64,000 bases of DNA from Chryseobacterium indologenes (GTDB lineage: Bacteria; Bacteroidota; Bacteroidia; Flavobacteriales; Weeksellaceae), in NCBI RefSeq assembly GCF_018362995.1, contig NZ_CP074372.1, positions 868,001 through 932,000 on the forward strand. The letters are read 5' to 3'. The position numbers and the translations under genes are program-made. Each line of letters begins with the position of its first letter. Within the stretch, counting starts at the first letter, position 1. Below, piece after piece: positions 9,124 to 17,527 of the stretch. The notes beneath the pieces are model-generated. The model was given only the letters and a program-made list of their open reading frames with translations. It was not told the DNA's origin and did not search any database.

Positions 9124-9642
9124 TTAGCTAATGGTATTTTCACGTACCAGCTGAAAAAGATCTTCAGCGCTGCCATTGAATTTATTTCCGTTAATGAAAA
9201 AAGAAGGAGTTCCGTTCACTCCGCTGATAACACCGCTTTCAAAGTCGGTATCTATTTTTTCCGCCAATGCCTGTTTCTGAATATCTGCTTTAAATTGGGA
9301 GATATTTAAATCCAGGTTTTCTGCCAGGTTTAATAGCAGGTTTTCATTCAGAAATTGCTGATTTTCATAAATAGCATCATGCATTTCCCAGAATTTTCCT
9401 TGTAGTCCGGCCGCTTCTGCTGCCAATGCTGCAGGTCTTGCATACTGATGCATTTCTGACAGAGGAAAATTTCTGAAAACAAACCTGATCTGATCTCCGA
9501 ATTCTTTCATTAATTCTTTAAGAACTGGATAAGCAGCTCCACAATAAGGACACTGATAATCCCCGTATTCTACAATGACTAAACCGGCATCCAAATTGCC
9601 CTGGGTATGGTCAGCATTGCTGACTGATGGTTTTAATGACAT
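9124..9642 (-). CDS. DsbA-family thioredoxin-fold protein, cytoplasmic
   Basis: 172 residues without a signal peptide. The N-terminal VEYGDYQCPYCGAAYP carries the CPYC active site (Cys31, Cys34), followed by an inserted helical region (AAEAAGLQGKFWEMHDAIYE) and the cis-proline loop NGTPSFFING. This is the Thioredoxin_4/DSBA layout, shared with cytoplasmic disulfide oxidoreductases of stress operons. It starts 2 bases after the peroxiredoxin stop, so the two are probably coupled, and it could act as a thiol partner in redox stress. That role is inferred. Confidence 0.85.
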   Translation of the reverse strand: MSLKPSVSNADHTQGNLDAGLVIVEYGDYQCPYCGAAYPVLKELMKEFGDQIRFVFRNFPLSEMHQYARPAALAAEAAGLQGKFWEMHDAIYENQQFLNENLLLNLAENLDLNISQFKADIQKQALAEKIDTDFESGVISGVNGTPSFFINGNKFNGSAEDLFQLVRENTIS

Positions 9643-9644
9643 AA

Positions 9645-10106
9645 TTATTTTGTGTTAAAGGTTTCTAATGCTTCTAAAATTCCGTCCGCACCTGGGTTGA
9701 TCGCCGTGGGTGACAGATAACTCCATTGGATAATGCCGTCTTTATTAATGACAAAAAGAGCTCTGTTGCATTCACCTTCCTCATCGTTATAAACGCCATA
9801 TTTCTTTGCAATTTCTCCTTTCGCTTCAAAATCTGCCAGCAAAGGAAAGTGCAGGTTTCTGGATTGTGAAAATGCAAGGTGGCACCATTTACTGTCTACA
9901 GAAATTCCGAAGATCTCGGCATCATATTTTTTGAAATATTTCAGCATTTCGTTATACAATGCCATCTGATCACTACAAACCGGGCTCCAGTCTGCGGGGT
10001 AAAAGGCAAGGATGACATTTCTGCCTCTGAATTCGGATAAGGTGATTTTCTGATCCGGAGTTGCAAATAATGTAAAATCAGGAGCAACTGTATTTTTTTG
10101 TAACAT
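9645..10106 (-). CDS. Peroxiredoxin (AhpC/TSA family)
   Basis: 153 residues. The fold order is visible: APDFTLFATPDQKITLSEFRGRN, then AFYPADWSPVCSDQ with the peroxidatic Cys44, then ISVDSKWCHLAFS (Cys75) and ALFVINKDGIIQWSY. The usual PxxxTxxC motif appears as DWSPVCSDQ, with Ser replacing the first Thr-containing part, typical of the alkyl hydroperoxide reductase E-like branch. It reduces peroxides through a cysteine sulfenic acid. It sits between DUF1275 (4 bases upstream) and the DsbA-like gene (2 bases downstream) in a stress-type operon. Confidence 0.87.
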   Translation of the reverse strand: MLQKNTVAPDFTLFATPDQKITLSEFRGRNVILAFYPADWSPVCSDQMALYNEMLKYFKKYDAEIFGISVDSKWCHLAFSQSRNLHFPLLADFEAKGEIAKKYGVYNDEEGECNRALFVINKDGIIQWSYLSPTAINPGADGILEALETFNTK

Positions 10107-10110
10107 TGGA

Positions 10111-10803
10111 TTAGTTTTTAATAGTTGAAATTGGTATTGTTAATGCGCAAATCAGCAGTAAAGCTGCCGGGAAAATCAGAGCCCAGTTTCCTGAAAATGA
10201 GAGTAGGAAAGGAGCTGCCGAAGCACCCGAGAGAAAACCCAGCCATAAGAATAATAGATGAAAGATATTCGCCTTGTATTCATTGCGTTGGTCTTTATTA
10301 TCATTCATTACAAACAGAGCTGCTGCTCTTGCGAGGCTGTTTAAAGTTCCTGTAACAAAATCGGTATTGATCTTTTGACTGCCGACTGATGTTACAATCG
10401 TATTCATAAGGCCCATCGAAAAACCGATCACTGCGATAGATACCACATTCGGAATATGTTCATAATAATCAGCTATACTGTAAAAGATCATTATTCCTGA
10501 AACAATGTAGAAGGTAATATTTTTAATCCTGCATCTTTTCCATAATGATAAACAGGTACCCGTATAGATTCCGGTCAGAAAAAATAAGATAACTGTAACA
10601 GAAGTAATGATTATACCGGAATTTTCATTGAAAAAAGCGGCTCCCAGCTGCGTGGTATTCCCACTCATAAAAGAAACATAGGTTTTCCATTGAATCAGCC
10701 CTGTGGCATCGGTATATCCTGCGATAAAAGCCAGGAATATTGCAAGTTTTTCCTGTAATCTGACAGAGTTGTCAGAAATAAGGGATTGTGTTTCCGGAAG
10801 CAA
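10111..10803 (-). CDS. YoaK/DUF1275-family membrane protein
   Basis: 230 residues, about six hydrophobic segments. FLAFIAGYTDATGLIQW, SFMSGNTTQLG and VTGTLNSLAR are the DUF1275 hallmarks (G-Y-x-D near the N-terminus, MSGN-T, and T-G-x-L). The family is an inner-membrane protein of unknown function. The start is a TTG at 10803, five bases after the bicupin stop; no ATG lies nearby in frame, and the next Met is inside the conserved region. The non-ATG start and tight spacing suggest translational coupling to the bicupin gene. Confidence 0.82.
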   Translation of the reverse strand: MLPETQSLISDNSVRLQEKLAIFLAFIAGYTDATGLIQWKTYVSFMSGNTTQLGAAFFNENSGIIITSVTVILFFLTGIYTGTCLSLWKRCRIKNITFYIVSGIMIFYSIADYYEHIPNVVSIAVIGFSMGLMNTIVTSVGSQKINTDFVTGTLNSLARAAALFVMNDNKDQRNEYKANIFHLLFLWLGFLSGASAAPFLLSFSGNWALIFPAALLLICALTIPISTIKN

Positions 10804-10808
10804 AGTAT

Positions 10809-11855
10809 TTATTTTCCAGGTTTGATGAATACTTTCTTTTCAGGAAATTTTTCTATTTCTCCTTCTTTCAGTCCGAAATTAGTTGTGACTACATCCTTCG
10901 GGTTTCCTGCAAGCCATTCGCTGATATCAATAGATTCATAGGTACCGTTATTAAACCCGATCAGTACTTTACAGACCGTGTCACCTGTATTTTTGATGTA
11001 ATGTCCTGCTCCCATAGGCACGTAACCCACATCACCGGCATTGAACTGCTCTGTAACAGAAACACCTTCTGCCAAAAACACCGACATTTCTGCCTGTCCT
11101 GAAATGAAATACTGCCACTCGTCCGCATTGGGATGCCAGTGCATTTCTCTTAATGCTCCGGGCTGAAGTTCCAGTACAGATCCGGCCATTGTTGTGCTGA
11201 TGGGAAACTCTTTACGGGTAACCAGTCTCTGAAGACCTCCGCCGGGAATTATTCTTGGCTGCTGAGAATGCAAAGGGTAACGATGAAGACTTGTCAGTTC
11301 AATATCTGACTCTTCAGGGCGGGCTGCTGCATTAGCGGATAATTCGTCTGGAACAATTCCTGCAGCGAAGTACACCTCTTTCTGAGGAAGTGCTGCTACT
11401 TCTTCTAGACTCAAGCCTAAATTTTGTGCAACAATTTCAGGGGGCATACTTGAAACAAAATCTGTAACGCTGAACGTATGGTCTTCCGAAAAATTGCCAT
11501 TATCAAAAATCAGGATAAAATGACATTCTTCTGTTCCTGTAGCCTGGATAGAATGGCCATAACCTTTTGGAAAATACCATACATCGCCGGGCTCAAAATT
11601 ATCTGTATAACTGTGTCCGTCTGGATGAATGATCGTTGTACGTACCGTTCCTGAAACCACATAAGCCCATTCTGCTGCGTTGGCATGCCAGTGAAGTTCT
11701 CTCATGCTTCCAGGCTGTAGTCTCATGGAAACTCCGGCAATACCTATAGACGCAGGAAATTCTTTTACAGAAGCTCCTCTTGTTGTACCGCCATCATTGG
11801 TACGCGGTTCTTTTTTTTCTAATTCGTATCTGAAACTTAATGATGTTGAGTTCAT
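10809..11855 (-). CDS. Bicupin, oxalate decarboxylase-like
   Basis: 348 residues, two germin-like cupin domains. The first has H55, H57, E62 and H101 (MRELHWHANAAEW, YGHSIQ). The second has H239, H241, E246 and H285 (LREMHWHPNADEW, AGHYIK). Both are full HxHxxxxE...H manganese sites. The loop SEDHT (123-127), with Glu124, aligns with the SENST lid loop whose Glu is the catalytic acid of Bacillus OxdC; this favours decarboxylase over oxidase chemistry. There is no signal peptide. It is the first gene of the bicupin-DUF1275-peroxiredoxin-DsbA-hydrolase operon, driven by a promoter with the direct-repeat operator described at 11905-11973. The natural substrate is not proven. Confidence 0.85.
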   Translation of the reverse strand: MNSTSLSFRYELEKKEPRTNDGGTTRGASVKEFPASIGIAGVSMRLQPGSMRELHWHANAAEWAYVVSGTVRTTIIHPDGHSYTDNFEPGDVWYFPKGYGHSIQATGTEECHFILIFDNGNFSEDHTFSVTDFVSSMPPEIVAQNLGLSLEEVAALPQKEVYFAAGIVPDELSANAAARPEESDIELTSLHRYPLHSQQPRIIPGGGLQRLVTRKEFPISTTMAGSVLELQPGALREMHWHPNADEWQYFISGQAEMSVFLAEGVSVTEQFNAGDVGYVPMGAGHYIKNTGDTVCKVLIGFNNGTYESIDISEWLAGNPKDVVTTNFGLKEGEIEKFPEKKVFIKPGK

Positions 11856-11904
11856 ATTATTATTATTATTATTTTTAGTGATTAATTTTCTTTGTTTTTG
11901 CTAT

Positions 11905-11973
11905 TGTAAAGCTACCCAGAAACCCTATTTTTTTTAGGTGTCATTCGGTGAAAAGGCAAAAAGTGTCGTTGAA
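11905..11973 (-). promoter_or_regulatory. Promoter with direct-repeat operator, site A (bicupin operon)
   Basis: In plus-strand orientation: TGTAAAGCTA at 11905-11914 (minus-strand -7-like box TAGCTTTA), then TTCGGTGAA at 11944-11952 and GTCGTTGAA at 11965-11973. The two 9-mers are direct repeats 21 bases apart with AAGGCAAAAAGT between them. Sites at 12589 and 18842 have the same elements at exactly the same distances (39 and 21). The bicupin start lies 50 bases downstream. Confidence 0.75.
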
Positions 11974-11996
11974 AAAATATGGAGATGCCACCAGTG

Positions 11997-12554
11997 TTAA
12001 AAAGGCTGGTTATATTTACCTGTTAATGCTTTATTTTCAATGCTTTTTGAAAAATTTGGAGTTTCTTCATGATTGTGAGCGTCAGAAGCAGCTTGTCTTG
12101 ATGCAGCAGCATCTTTAAGGTTTATGCCGTGTTCTTTAAGATATTCAAACATTTCAGGAGTAGCTGTTGCATGAATTTCATTGGTATAAAGGCAGGTGCT
12201 TTCATCAATCTTTGTCACTTTCAGTTCCCATAAAACCTGAACTTTTGTACGTCCGTTTTTGGTAATGGAATCAGAGATGGAAAGCATTCGGCAATAATCA
12301 GGACGGTGAACATCTGCAACATAATGCTGAACCATTAGTGCATCTCCAATGGTTTCGACATTTAAAGATACTGGCTTACCATCAAAAGTAGTTGAAATTG
12401 CGGCGCCGATATGCTGGGTTGAGCAACGTTGATATTCGGCATCAGGCAGATTAAGCAGCCAGTCTGCGATATTCACTTTTTCAATGGGTGCATTGATGAT
12501 AGCACTTACGCTTGAATGAGATAGTGCATTTTCGGGTGTTTGTAAGATTTCCAT
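11997..12554 (-). CDS. Hypothetical protein, possible SRPBCC/START-like fold
   Basis: 185 residues, no signal peptide or membrane segment. The opening SAIINAPIEKVNIADWLLNLPDAEYQRC and the middle RTKVQVLWELKVTKIDESTCLYTNEIHATAT have the strand rhythm of SRPBCC lipid/polyketide-binding proteins, but I do not recognise a specific family. The C-terminal 35 residues are polar and probably disordered. It stands alone, with its own copy of the direct-repeat operator (12589-12657) upstream, so it is probably co-regulated with the bicupin and Dps operons. Function unknown. Confidence 0.7.
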   Translation of the reverse strand: MEILQTPENALSHSSVSAIINAPIEKVNIADWLLNLPDAEYQRCSTQHIGAAISTTFDGKPVSLNVETIGDALMVQHYVADVHRPDYCRMLSISDSITKNGRTKVQVLWELKVTKIDESTCLYTNEIHATATPEMFEYLKEHGINLKDAAASRQAASDAHNHEETPNFSKSIENKALTGKYNQPF

Positions 12555-12588
12555 AGCTGTTGGTTTTGATTGTTTATTTTATTGATGA

Positions 12589-12657
12589 TGTAAAGCTACA
12601 AACCGACTGTTTTAATTTTTACTGCTGTTCGGTAAACAGGCGAAAAGTATCGTTGAA
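12589..12657 (-). promoter_or_regulatory. Promoter with direct-repeat operator, site B (SRPBCC-like gene)
   Basis: Plus-strand elements: TGTAAAGCTA at 12589-12598, TTCGGTAAA at 12628-12636 and ATCGTTGAA at 12649-12657. Spacing of 39 and 21 bases is identical to sites A and C. The 12 bases between repeats read CAGGCGAAAAGT. The downstream start codon is 35 bases from the -7-like box. Confidence 0.75.
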
Positions 12658-12702
12658 TAAGCCGGGGAAGTTCAAATAGTAACAGGATGGATGGTATTGA
12701 AA

Positions 12703-12732
12703 ATAAAAAAATCACTGTGGGTTACAGTGATT
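12703..12732 (-). terminator. Terminator after the kinase-OYE-monooxygenase operon
   Basis: A 9-bp stem (AATCACTGT / ACAGTGATT) with a 5-base loop. On the minus strand it is followed by a run of seven T. It lies 26 bases past the stop of the ABM gene and before operator site B. Confidence 0.8.
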
Positions 12733-12757
12733 GATAATAAGTAATTTTAAAAATTGG

Positions 12758-13309
12758 TTATTTATACAGCCATTTTTTGATCAGTCTGGTATAATTAGGC
12801 ATGACTACGAATACCATCAGAAAAACGATGATCCCTGAAATGATAAATCCGTCAGAATAATGATTGGCCGGGATTGAAATTATTCTTAAAAAGGGTAGGA
12901 CGACAACAGGAATGAGAATTGATAACGGGTAAATGGCAGACCAGGTAACCAGAAACTGTTTCCAGCGGACAGGAACTTTATTACCTTCATTTTCTGAATT
13001 AAAAAGGAAATCCAGTCCGGATTTTATCTGGTAATTGTCATTTTTTGTGAATAATGGATTGGCTTGTTCAATGAGTTTTTTCCGATCATCTGATTCCATC
13101 CAGTTTCTAAGGTTTTTAATGGTATCAAAACGGATAATAACAGTATATACAAAAGTCAGATCAGGAATAGGACGTACAATCTGCAGATCAATAAACCCTT
13201 CTGAATGCTTTGTAACCGGAACAATTTCGTTCAGCCATTTTTCGTATTCCTGCTGTTTTCCATCCTGAATATGATGAGTAATAACAACGGAGGCGCCGTG
13301 ATTTTCCAT
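12758..13309 (-). CDS. Antibiotic biosynthesis monooxygenase (ABM) domain protein with two membrane helices
   Basis: 183 residues. Residues 5-95 form an ABM-type ferredoxin-like domain (VVITHHIQDGKQQEYEKWL, SEGFIDLQIVRP, FDTIKNLRNWMESDDRKKL). Two hydrophobic segments follow at about 123-143 and 150-173, anchoring it to the inner membrane. This ABM plus two-helix layout is a recognised subgroup, but its substrate is unknown. It starts 24 bases after the Old Yellow Enzyme stop and is probably co-transcribed with it. Confidence 0.82.
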   Translation of the reverse strand: MENHGASVVITHHIQDGKQQEYEKWLNEIVPVTKHSEGFIDLQIVRPIPDLTFVYTVIIRFDTIKNLRNWMESDDRKKLIEQANPLFTKNDNYQIKSGLDFLFNSENEGNKVPVRWKQFLVTWSAIYPLSILIPVVVLPFLRIISIPANHYSDGFIISGIIVFLMVFVVMPNYTRLIKKWLYK

Positions 13310-13333
13310 AACTGATATTTTTTTCTGTTTGAT

Positions 13334-14392
13334 TTAATACGCTCTTTTATACTGCCATGGGATCTCTGTTTCAATACCTAATGCTTTCGCAGAATGAATT
13401 GCAAAATAAGGATCCCGCAAATGCGCTCTGGCAATAATAACCAGATCTGCATTTCCACCGGCAATAATATCATTGGCCTGTTCTGCTTCTGTAATCATTC
13501 CAACAGCTCCGGTCATCACACCCGTCTGTTCTTTAATGGATTTTGCAAAAGGTACCTGATATCCGGGAAACACCTTGTCCTTGCTTACATTGGTAAATCC
13601 GCCGCCGGATGCAGTAATGAAGTCGACACCATTTTCTTTGAGTATTTTTGAAAGTCTGATACTGTCTTCCAGGGCCCATGCTTCATCTGATTCTATATAA
13701 TCAACTGAAGAGATTCTAACGAACAAAGGCATTTCAGCAGGAATAACTTTCCTGATTTCCTGAACTGTCTCTATCAGGAACCGGATTCTGTTCTCAAAAC
13801 TTCCGCCATATTGATCCTGCCTTTTATTGATCACGGCGGAATAAAACTGGTGAAATAAGTAACCATGGGCTGCATGAAGTTCTATGGTGTCAAAACCTGC
13901 TTCAACAGAGCGGAGTGCTGCTTTTACGAATTTAGCGGTAAGTTCCCTAATTTCATCTATAGTGAGCTCTTCAGCAAAAACGCCATTAAATTCTCTTGCA
14001 GAAGATGATTTTACAGTCCAGCCTCCGTCTTCCGGTTTGAGAGGCTTCATTCTTTCATTGGGATGTTTCAGGCTTCCTTTTCCTCCTGCATGCCAAAGCT
14101 GAATGCCTATTTTTGCATCTTGCTCGTGAACGAAATTCACAATGTTTTTCCATGCACTTTTCTGTTCTTCATTCCAGATTCCTACATCAGATAATGTGGC
14201 CAGCCCTTCTTCTGAAACAGCAGTACATTCTGTAAGGATTAGTCCGGCTCCGCCTACAGCCCGGCTTCCCAGATGAACGAGATGCCAGTTGCCTGGAATT
14301 CCGTTTTCAGCACTGTATTGCTGCATAGGAGATACTGCAATCCTGTTTTTTAGCGTAAGACTGCGGATGTGTATAGGTGAAAATAAGTTCAT
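13334..14392 (-). CDS. NADH:flavin oxidoreductase, Old Yellow Enzyme (YqjM-like)
   Basis: 352 residues, one FMN-binding TIM barrel. Seen are LKNRIAVSPMQQYSAENG at the N-terminus, LILTECTAVSEEG, the substrate-binding ELHAAHGYLFHQFYS motif with the His-x-x-His pair, QYGGSFENRIRFL and IARAHLRDPYF near the end. In YqjM a cysteine follows SPM to tune the flavin; here it is Gln. These enzymes reduce activated C=C bonds with NAD(P)H, often as electrophile detoxification. It lies between the hybrid kinase (11 bases upstream) and the ABM gene, an unusual partnership. Confidence 0.9.
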   Translation of the reverse strand: MNLFSPIHIRSLTLKNRIAVSPMQQYSAENGIPGNWHLVHLGSRAVGGAGLILTECTAVSEEGLATLSDVGIWNEEQKSAWKNIVNFVHEQDAKIGIQLWHAGGKGSLKHPNERMKPLKPEDGGWTVKSSSAREFNGVFAEELTIDEIRELTAKFVKAALRSVEAGFDTIELHAAHGYLFHQFYSAVINKRQDQYGGSFENRIRFLIETVQEIRKVIPAEMPLFVRISSVDYIESDEAWALEDSIRLSKILKENGVDFITASGGGFTNVSKDKVFPGYQVPFAKSIKEQTGVMTGAVGMITEAEQANDIIAGGNADLVIIARAHLRDPYFAIHSAKALGIETEIPWQYKRAY

Positions 14393-14403
14393 TTTTTAGG
14401 TTT

Positions 14404-16611
14404 TTAAAGTGATTTTGAAAATGATTCGGCTTCGGAAACAGCCTGTAGCAGAACTTCCTGTACCTCTGTCAATATTTTTTGCAATTCAGGATCTTCTGCC
14501 GAAGCTGTTTCCAGAATATCCAGTTTTTCTTTTAATAAGGGGTGTAATCCCATTATGGAAATACTTGATTTCAGGTCATGAGACCACAGTTTCATGGCTG
14601 CAAAATCCTGGTTTTTATATGCTGTTGCCAGCTGTTGTAAATGATTGGGAATATTCTCAATAAACTGTTGGGTAACCAGTTTTTCAAAGCTTTTGTCGCC
14701 ACCGCTTACAGTGTGCATATAAGTTAATTTGATGTACTGATAATCAGATGGTGTATCTTCGGTTTTCTTTTCGGATCTGTTGTTTTCTTTCAATCCTAAT
14801 TTTGAAATCAGCGTAAACAGTTCTTCTTCCTTCACAGGCTTCGGAATATATTCATTCATACCACGACTCAGGCATTTTTCTCTTTCGCCTGGCAGAGCGT
14901 GGGCGGTCATTGCGATGATTGGAATATTCAGTTTCAGTTCCTCTCTTATTTTTTGTGTGGCAGCATATCCGTCCATTTGTGGCATCTGTATATCCATTAA
15001 TATCAGGTCACATTCATTACTGCTGAGATAACTGACTGCTTCAAGACCGTTTGACACCACATGAAAATCAATATTCCATTGAGAAAGCAGATGTTTCATC
15101 AGGCTCTGGTTGATCGTATTATCGTCAACCACCAGAACTTTCAAAGGAGTATTGGATGTATCTTTAAAATAATCTGGATCCGTTGCAGGAACTATTGTGA
15201 GCTGTTCTTCAGCAATTCCATAAGGGATATAAAAATGAAACGTAGTGCCTTTGCCCTGTTCGCTGGTCACTTCAATGTCTCCATTCTGCAATACAATTAA
15301 ACTTTTCACGATAGATAGTCCTAATCCGGTTCCTCCGTAATTTCGGGTTGTAGAATCTTCTCCCTGATTGAATCTTTCGAAAATTTCACTGAGCTTTTCT
15401 TTGTCAATTCCGATGCCGGTATCTGAAATTCTGAATCCGACTACAGCTTCTTTTTCAGTTTGCTGTTTATTATAAATTTCAATGGTGATATTTCCCTGCT
15501 GGGTAAATTTTATAGCATTTCCGATTAAGTTGACCAAAATCTGGGTTAATCTTGTTGCATCTCCCACCAAAGTATCAGGAATCGAGGAATCAATTGTACT
15601 GGATAGGGTAAGACCTTTTTCTTTTGCCCGTTCTGTAAAGAATGTCTCAACGGAATTGACCAGTCCATTAATACTGAAAATTCCCGGTGTGATGCGCATC
15701 ATTCCTGCTTCTATTTTTGATAAATCAAGGATGTCATTAATGATGGTCATCAGATTTTCCCCGGAACGCTGTATAGAAGAGACAAACTCTGCTGAAGTTT
15801 CATCCAGCGGACGTTTTTGAAGCAGATTGGTGAATCCCAGAATTCCACTTAAAGGAGTTCTGATTTCATGGCTCATATTGGCCAGGAAATTTTCTTTGGT
15901 CTGTGCGGCAATCAACGCCTTTTTTTCAGCAATATCAAGTTCGCTGATCAATAATCTCTGGCGGTTGAACTGACGAAGAATATGATATCCTACAACAGAT
16001 CCGCTTAATATGAGCAAAACCAGTAAAGAAATATCATAGAACCTTGCTTTCTGTCCCATTTTTCCACTTCTCTGGCTGAGTTCAACCATATTCAGTCTTC
16101 GGCTTTCATAGATCTTGGCGGTAATCCTGGTGATTTCATTAGAAATATTTCTCGCACGTGGATTGGCGATTGAGGTATTGTCATCCATATTTCCTAAAGA
16201 CCTGTAACGCTGCATTAATTTGTCTTTGGTGGTCTTCTTTTCCATGGCAAGAACACTTAACCTGTGGATCAGCTTTTCTTCTTCGGCATTTACATTGTCT
16301 CTGGAGAGAGAGTCCAGGAAATTTTCAATCTGATTGATTTTTTGATCAATCCCTTCCAGATGCGATATGTCATTCGTGGCGATTGAAGCTCTGATTCTGC
16401 TTTCCACTCCCAGAATATCACGGTCAATCTCTCGTAAATGGTTGCTTGAACGTAATTCATTCAGAAGGGTATTGTTATTTTGAATAAGAGCTTTGGTATT
16501 TCTTGCCGAATTGATCTGAACAATGATCAATAGGAGCGAACCCGCGATAAATGCCAGGATAATGAAATAACTGAACCGTTTACTATTCATTATTGAAGAT
16601 GTTTTTTTCAT
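14404..16611 (-). CDS. Hybrid sensor histidine kinase (sensor-HisKA-HATPase-REC-HPt)
   Basis: 735 residues. A transmembrane helix at 15-32 and another at 194-211 enclose a helical extracytoplasmic sensor of about 160 residues, CHASE3-like in length and charge. Then HisKA with His248 (NFLANMSHEIRTPLSG), HATPase_c (NLIGNAIKFT, DTGIGI, GGTGLGLSIV), a receiver with Asp540 (DLILMDIQMPQMDGY) and a C-terminal HPt domain with His678 (LWSHDLKSS). All phosphorelay residues are present. The LytTR regulator gene lies 114 bases upstream on the same strand and is the obvious output partner; OYE and ABM genes follow. Confidence 0.92.
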   Translation of the reverse strand: MKKTSSIMNSKRFSYFIILAFIAGSLLLIIVQINSARNTKALIQNNNTLLNELRSSNHLREIDRDILGVESRIRASIATNDISHLEGIDQKINQIENFLDSLSRDNVNAEEEKLIHRLSVLAMEKKTTKDKLMQRYRSLGNMDDNTSIANPRARNISNEITRITAKIYESRRLNMVELSQRSGKMGQKARFYDISLLVLLILSGSVVGYHILRQFNRQRLLISELDIAEKKALIAAQTKENFLANMSHEIRTPLSGILGFTNLLQKRPLDETSAEFVSSIQRSGENLMTIINDILDLSKIEAGMMRITPGIFSINGLVNSVETFFTERAKEKGLTLSSTIDSSIPDTLVGDATRLTQILVNLIGNAIKFTQQGNITIEIYNKQQTEKEAVVGFRISDTGIGIDKEKLSEIFERFNQGEDSTTRNYGGTGLGLSIVKSLIVLQNGDIEVTSEQGKGTTFHFYIPYGIAEEQLTIVPATDPDYFKDTSNTPLKVLVVDDNTINQSLMKHLLSQWNIDFHVVSNGLEAVSYLSSNECDLILMDIQMPQMDGYAATQKIREELKLNIPIIAMTAHALPGEREKCLSRGMNEYIPKPVKEEELFTLISKLGLKENNRSEKKTEDTPSDYQYIKLTYMHTVSGGDKSFEKLVTQQFIENIPNHLQQLATAYKNQDFAAMKLWSHDLKSSISIMGLHPLLKEKLDILETASAEDPELQKILTEVQEVLLQAVSEAESFSKSL

Positions 16612-16725
16612 AAATAACGATCTGATTTAAGGTGGAAGTATCGGTAAAAGAAGAAGATAACCCTAATTTTATTGAGGGATTAAGATCAAAAATAGAGTAG
16701 GAGAAAGGTCAACGATCTCCGGCTG

Positions 16726-17421
16726 CTAAAAAACGTTCATTCTTGTATTGAGTGCTTTACGATAGGCATCCGCTACGGGAATGAATTTACCGTTGATCAT
16801 GATCCCGCCATCCTGAAGGGTATCAATCTTACTTACAGAAACAATATAAGAGCGGTGAACTCTTATAAAATGATCTTTAGGAAGACGTTCTTCAGCGGTT
16901 TTCATTTTACCGTGAATGGCAAACATTTTTTCCTTTGTATAAAACTTCACATAATCACCCATGGCTTCTGCGTAAAAAATATCATCCAGCTTTAAGCGTC
17001 TGGTAACATTGGAATCTCTTACAAAAAGGAACTCATCTCTGGTTACTTCCACATTTTCTTTTCTGCTTTCGAGAATGGTTTGTGCCTTGCTTACCGCCTG
17101 CAGGAATCTTGCCGGCATAATAGGTTTTAAAAGATAATCAGCAATATTGAGCTCAAAAGCTTCAAGTGCATACTCTTTTTTGGAAGTCGTGAAAATAATA
17201 ATAGTATCTTTACCTGAAAGTGTTTTCGTGAGTTCAATTCCTGTCATTTCAGGCATTTCTATATCCAGAAAAATTAAATCGACCGGATTGGACTGCAGGT
17301 AATTGTAAGCGTTAATCGCATTGGGAAATTCATCAATAACCGTGAGATTAGGTATCTGTTTTGCCAGATGTGCTAAAGTTGTCCTTGCAATGTCGTTATC
17401 ATCCACGATTAAAGCTTTCAT
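16726..17421 (-). CDS. LytTR-family response regulator
   Basis: 231 residues. Receiver domain 1-118 has the acidic pair VDDND, phospho-acceptor Asp53 in DLIFLDIEMPEMTG, and the switch/Lys region FTTSKKEY and ADYLLKPI. The LytTR DNA-binding domain covers about 130-228 (LKLDDIFYAEAMGDYVKFYT, RVHRSYIVSVSKID). Regulators of this type bind pairs of 9-bp direct repeats spaced 12-13 bp. The operators at 11.9, 12.6 and 18.9 kb have that geometry, so it is a candidate for controlling them, though no such pair lies before its own gene. Probable partner of the downstream hybrid kinase. Confidence 0.92.
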   Translation of the reverse strand: MKALIVDDNDIARTTLAHLAKQIPNLTVIDEFPNAINAYNYLQSNPVDLIFLDIEMPEMTGIELTKTLSGKDTIIIFTTSKKEYALEAFELNIADYLLKPIMPARFLQAVSKAQTILESRKENVEVTRDEFLFVRDSNVTRRLKLDDIFYAEAMGDYVKFYTKEKMFAIHGKMKTAEERLPKDHFIRVHRSYIVSVSKIDTLQDGGIMINGKFIPVADAYRKALNTRMNVF

Positions 17422-17444
17422 AGGTATAATTCTTTCTGTTTACA

Positions 17445-17452
17445 CAAATATA
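17445..17452 (-). promoter_or_regulatory. Possible -7 box of the LytTR regulator gene
   Basis: TATATTTG on the minus strand, 23 bases before the ATG at 17421, matching TAnnTTTG. No convincing -33 TTG is placed 17-23 bases upstream. Confidence 0.45.
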
Positions 17453-17527
17453 CTACTTAATTATTTTCTGACATTCTTTCATTATGCTTGAATTTGTAAA
17501 CTAATATGATATTATGTGTATCAAATT

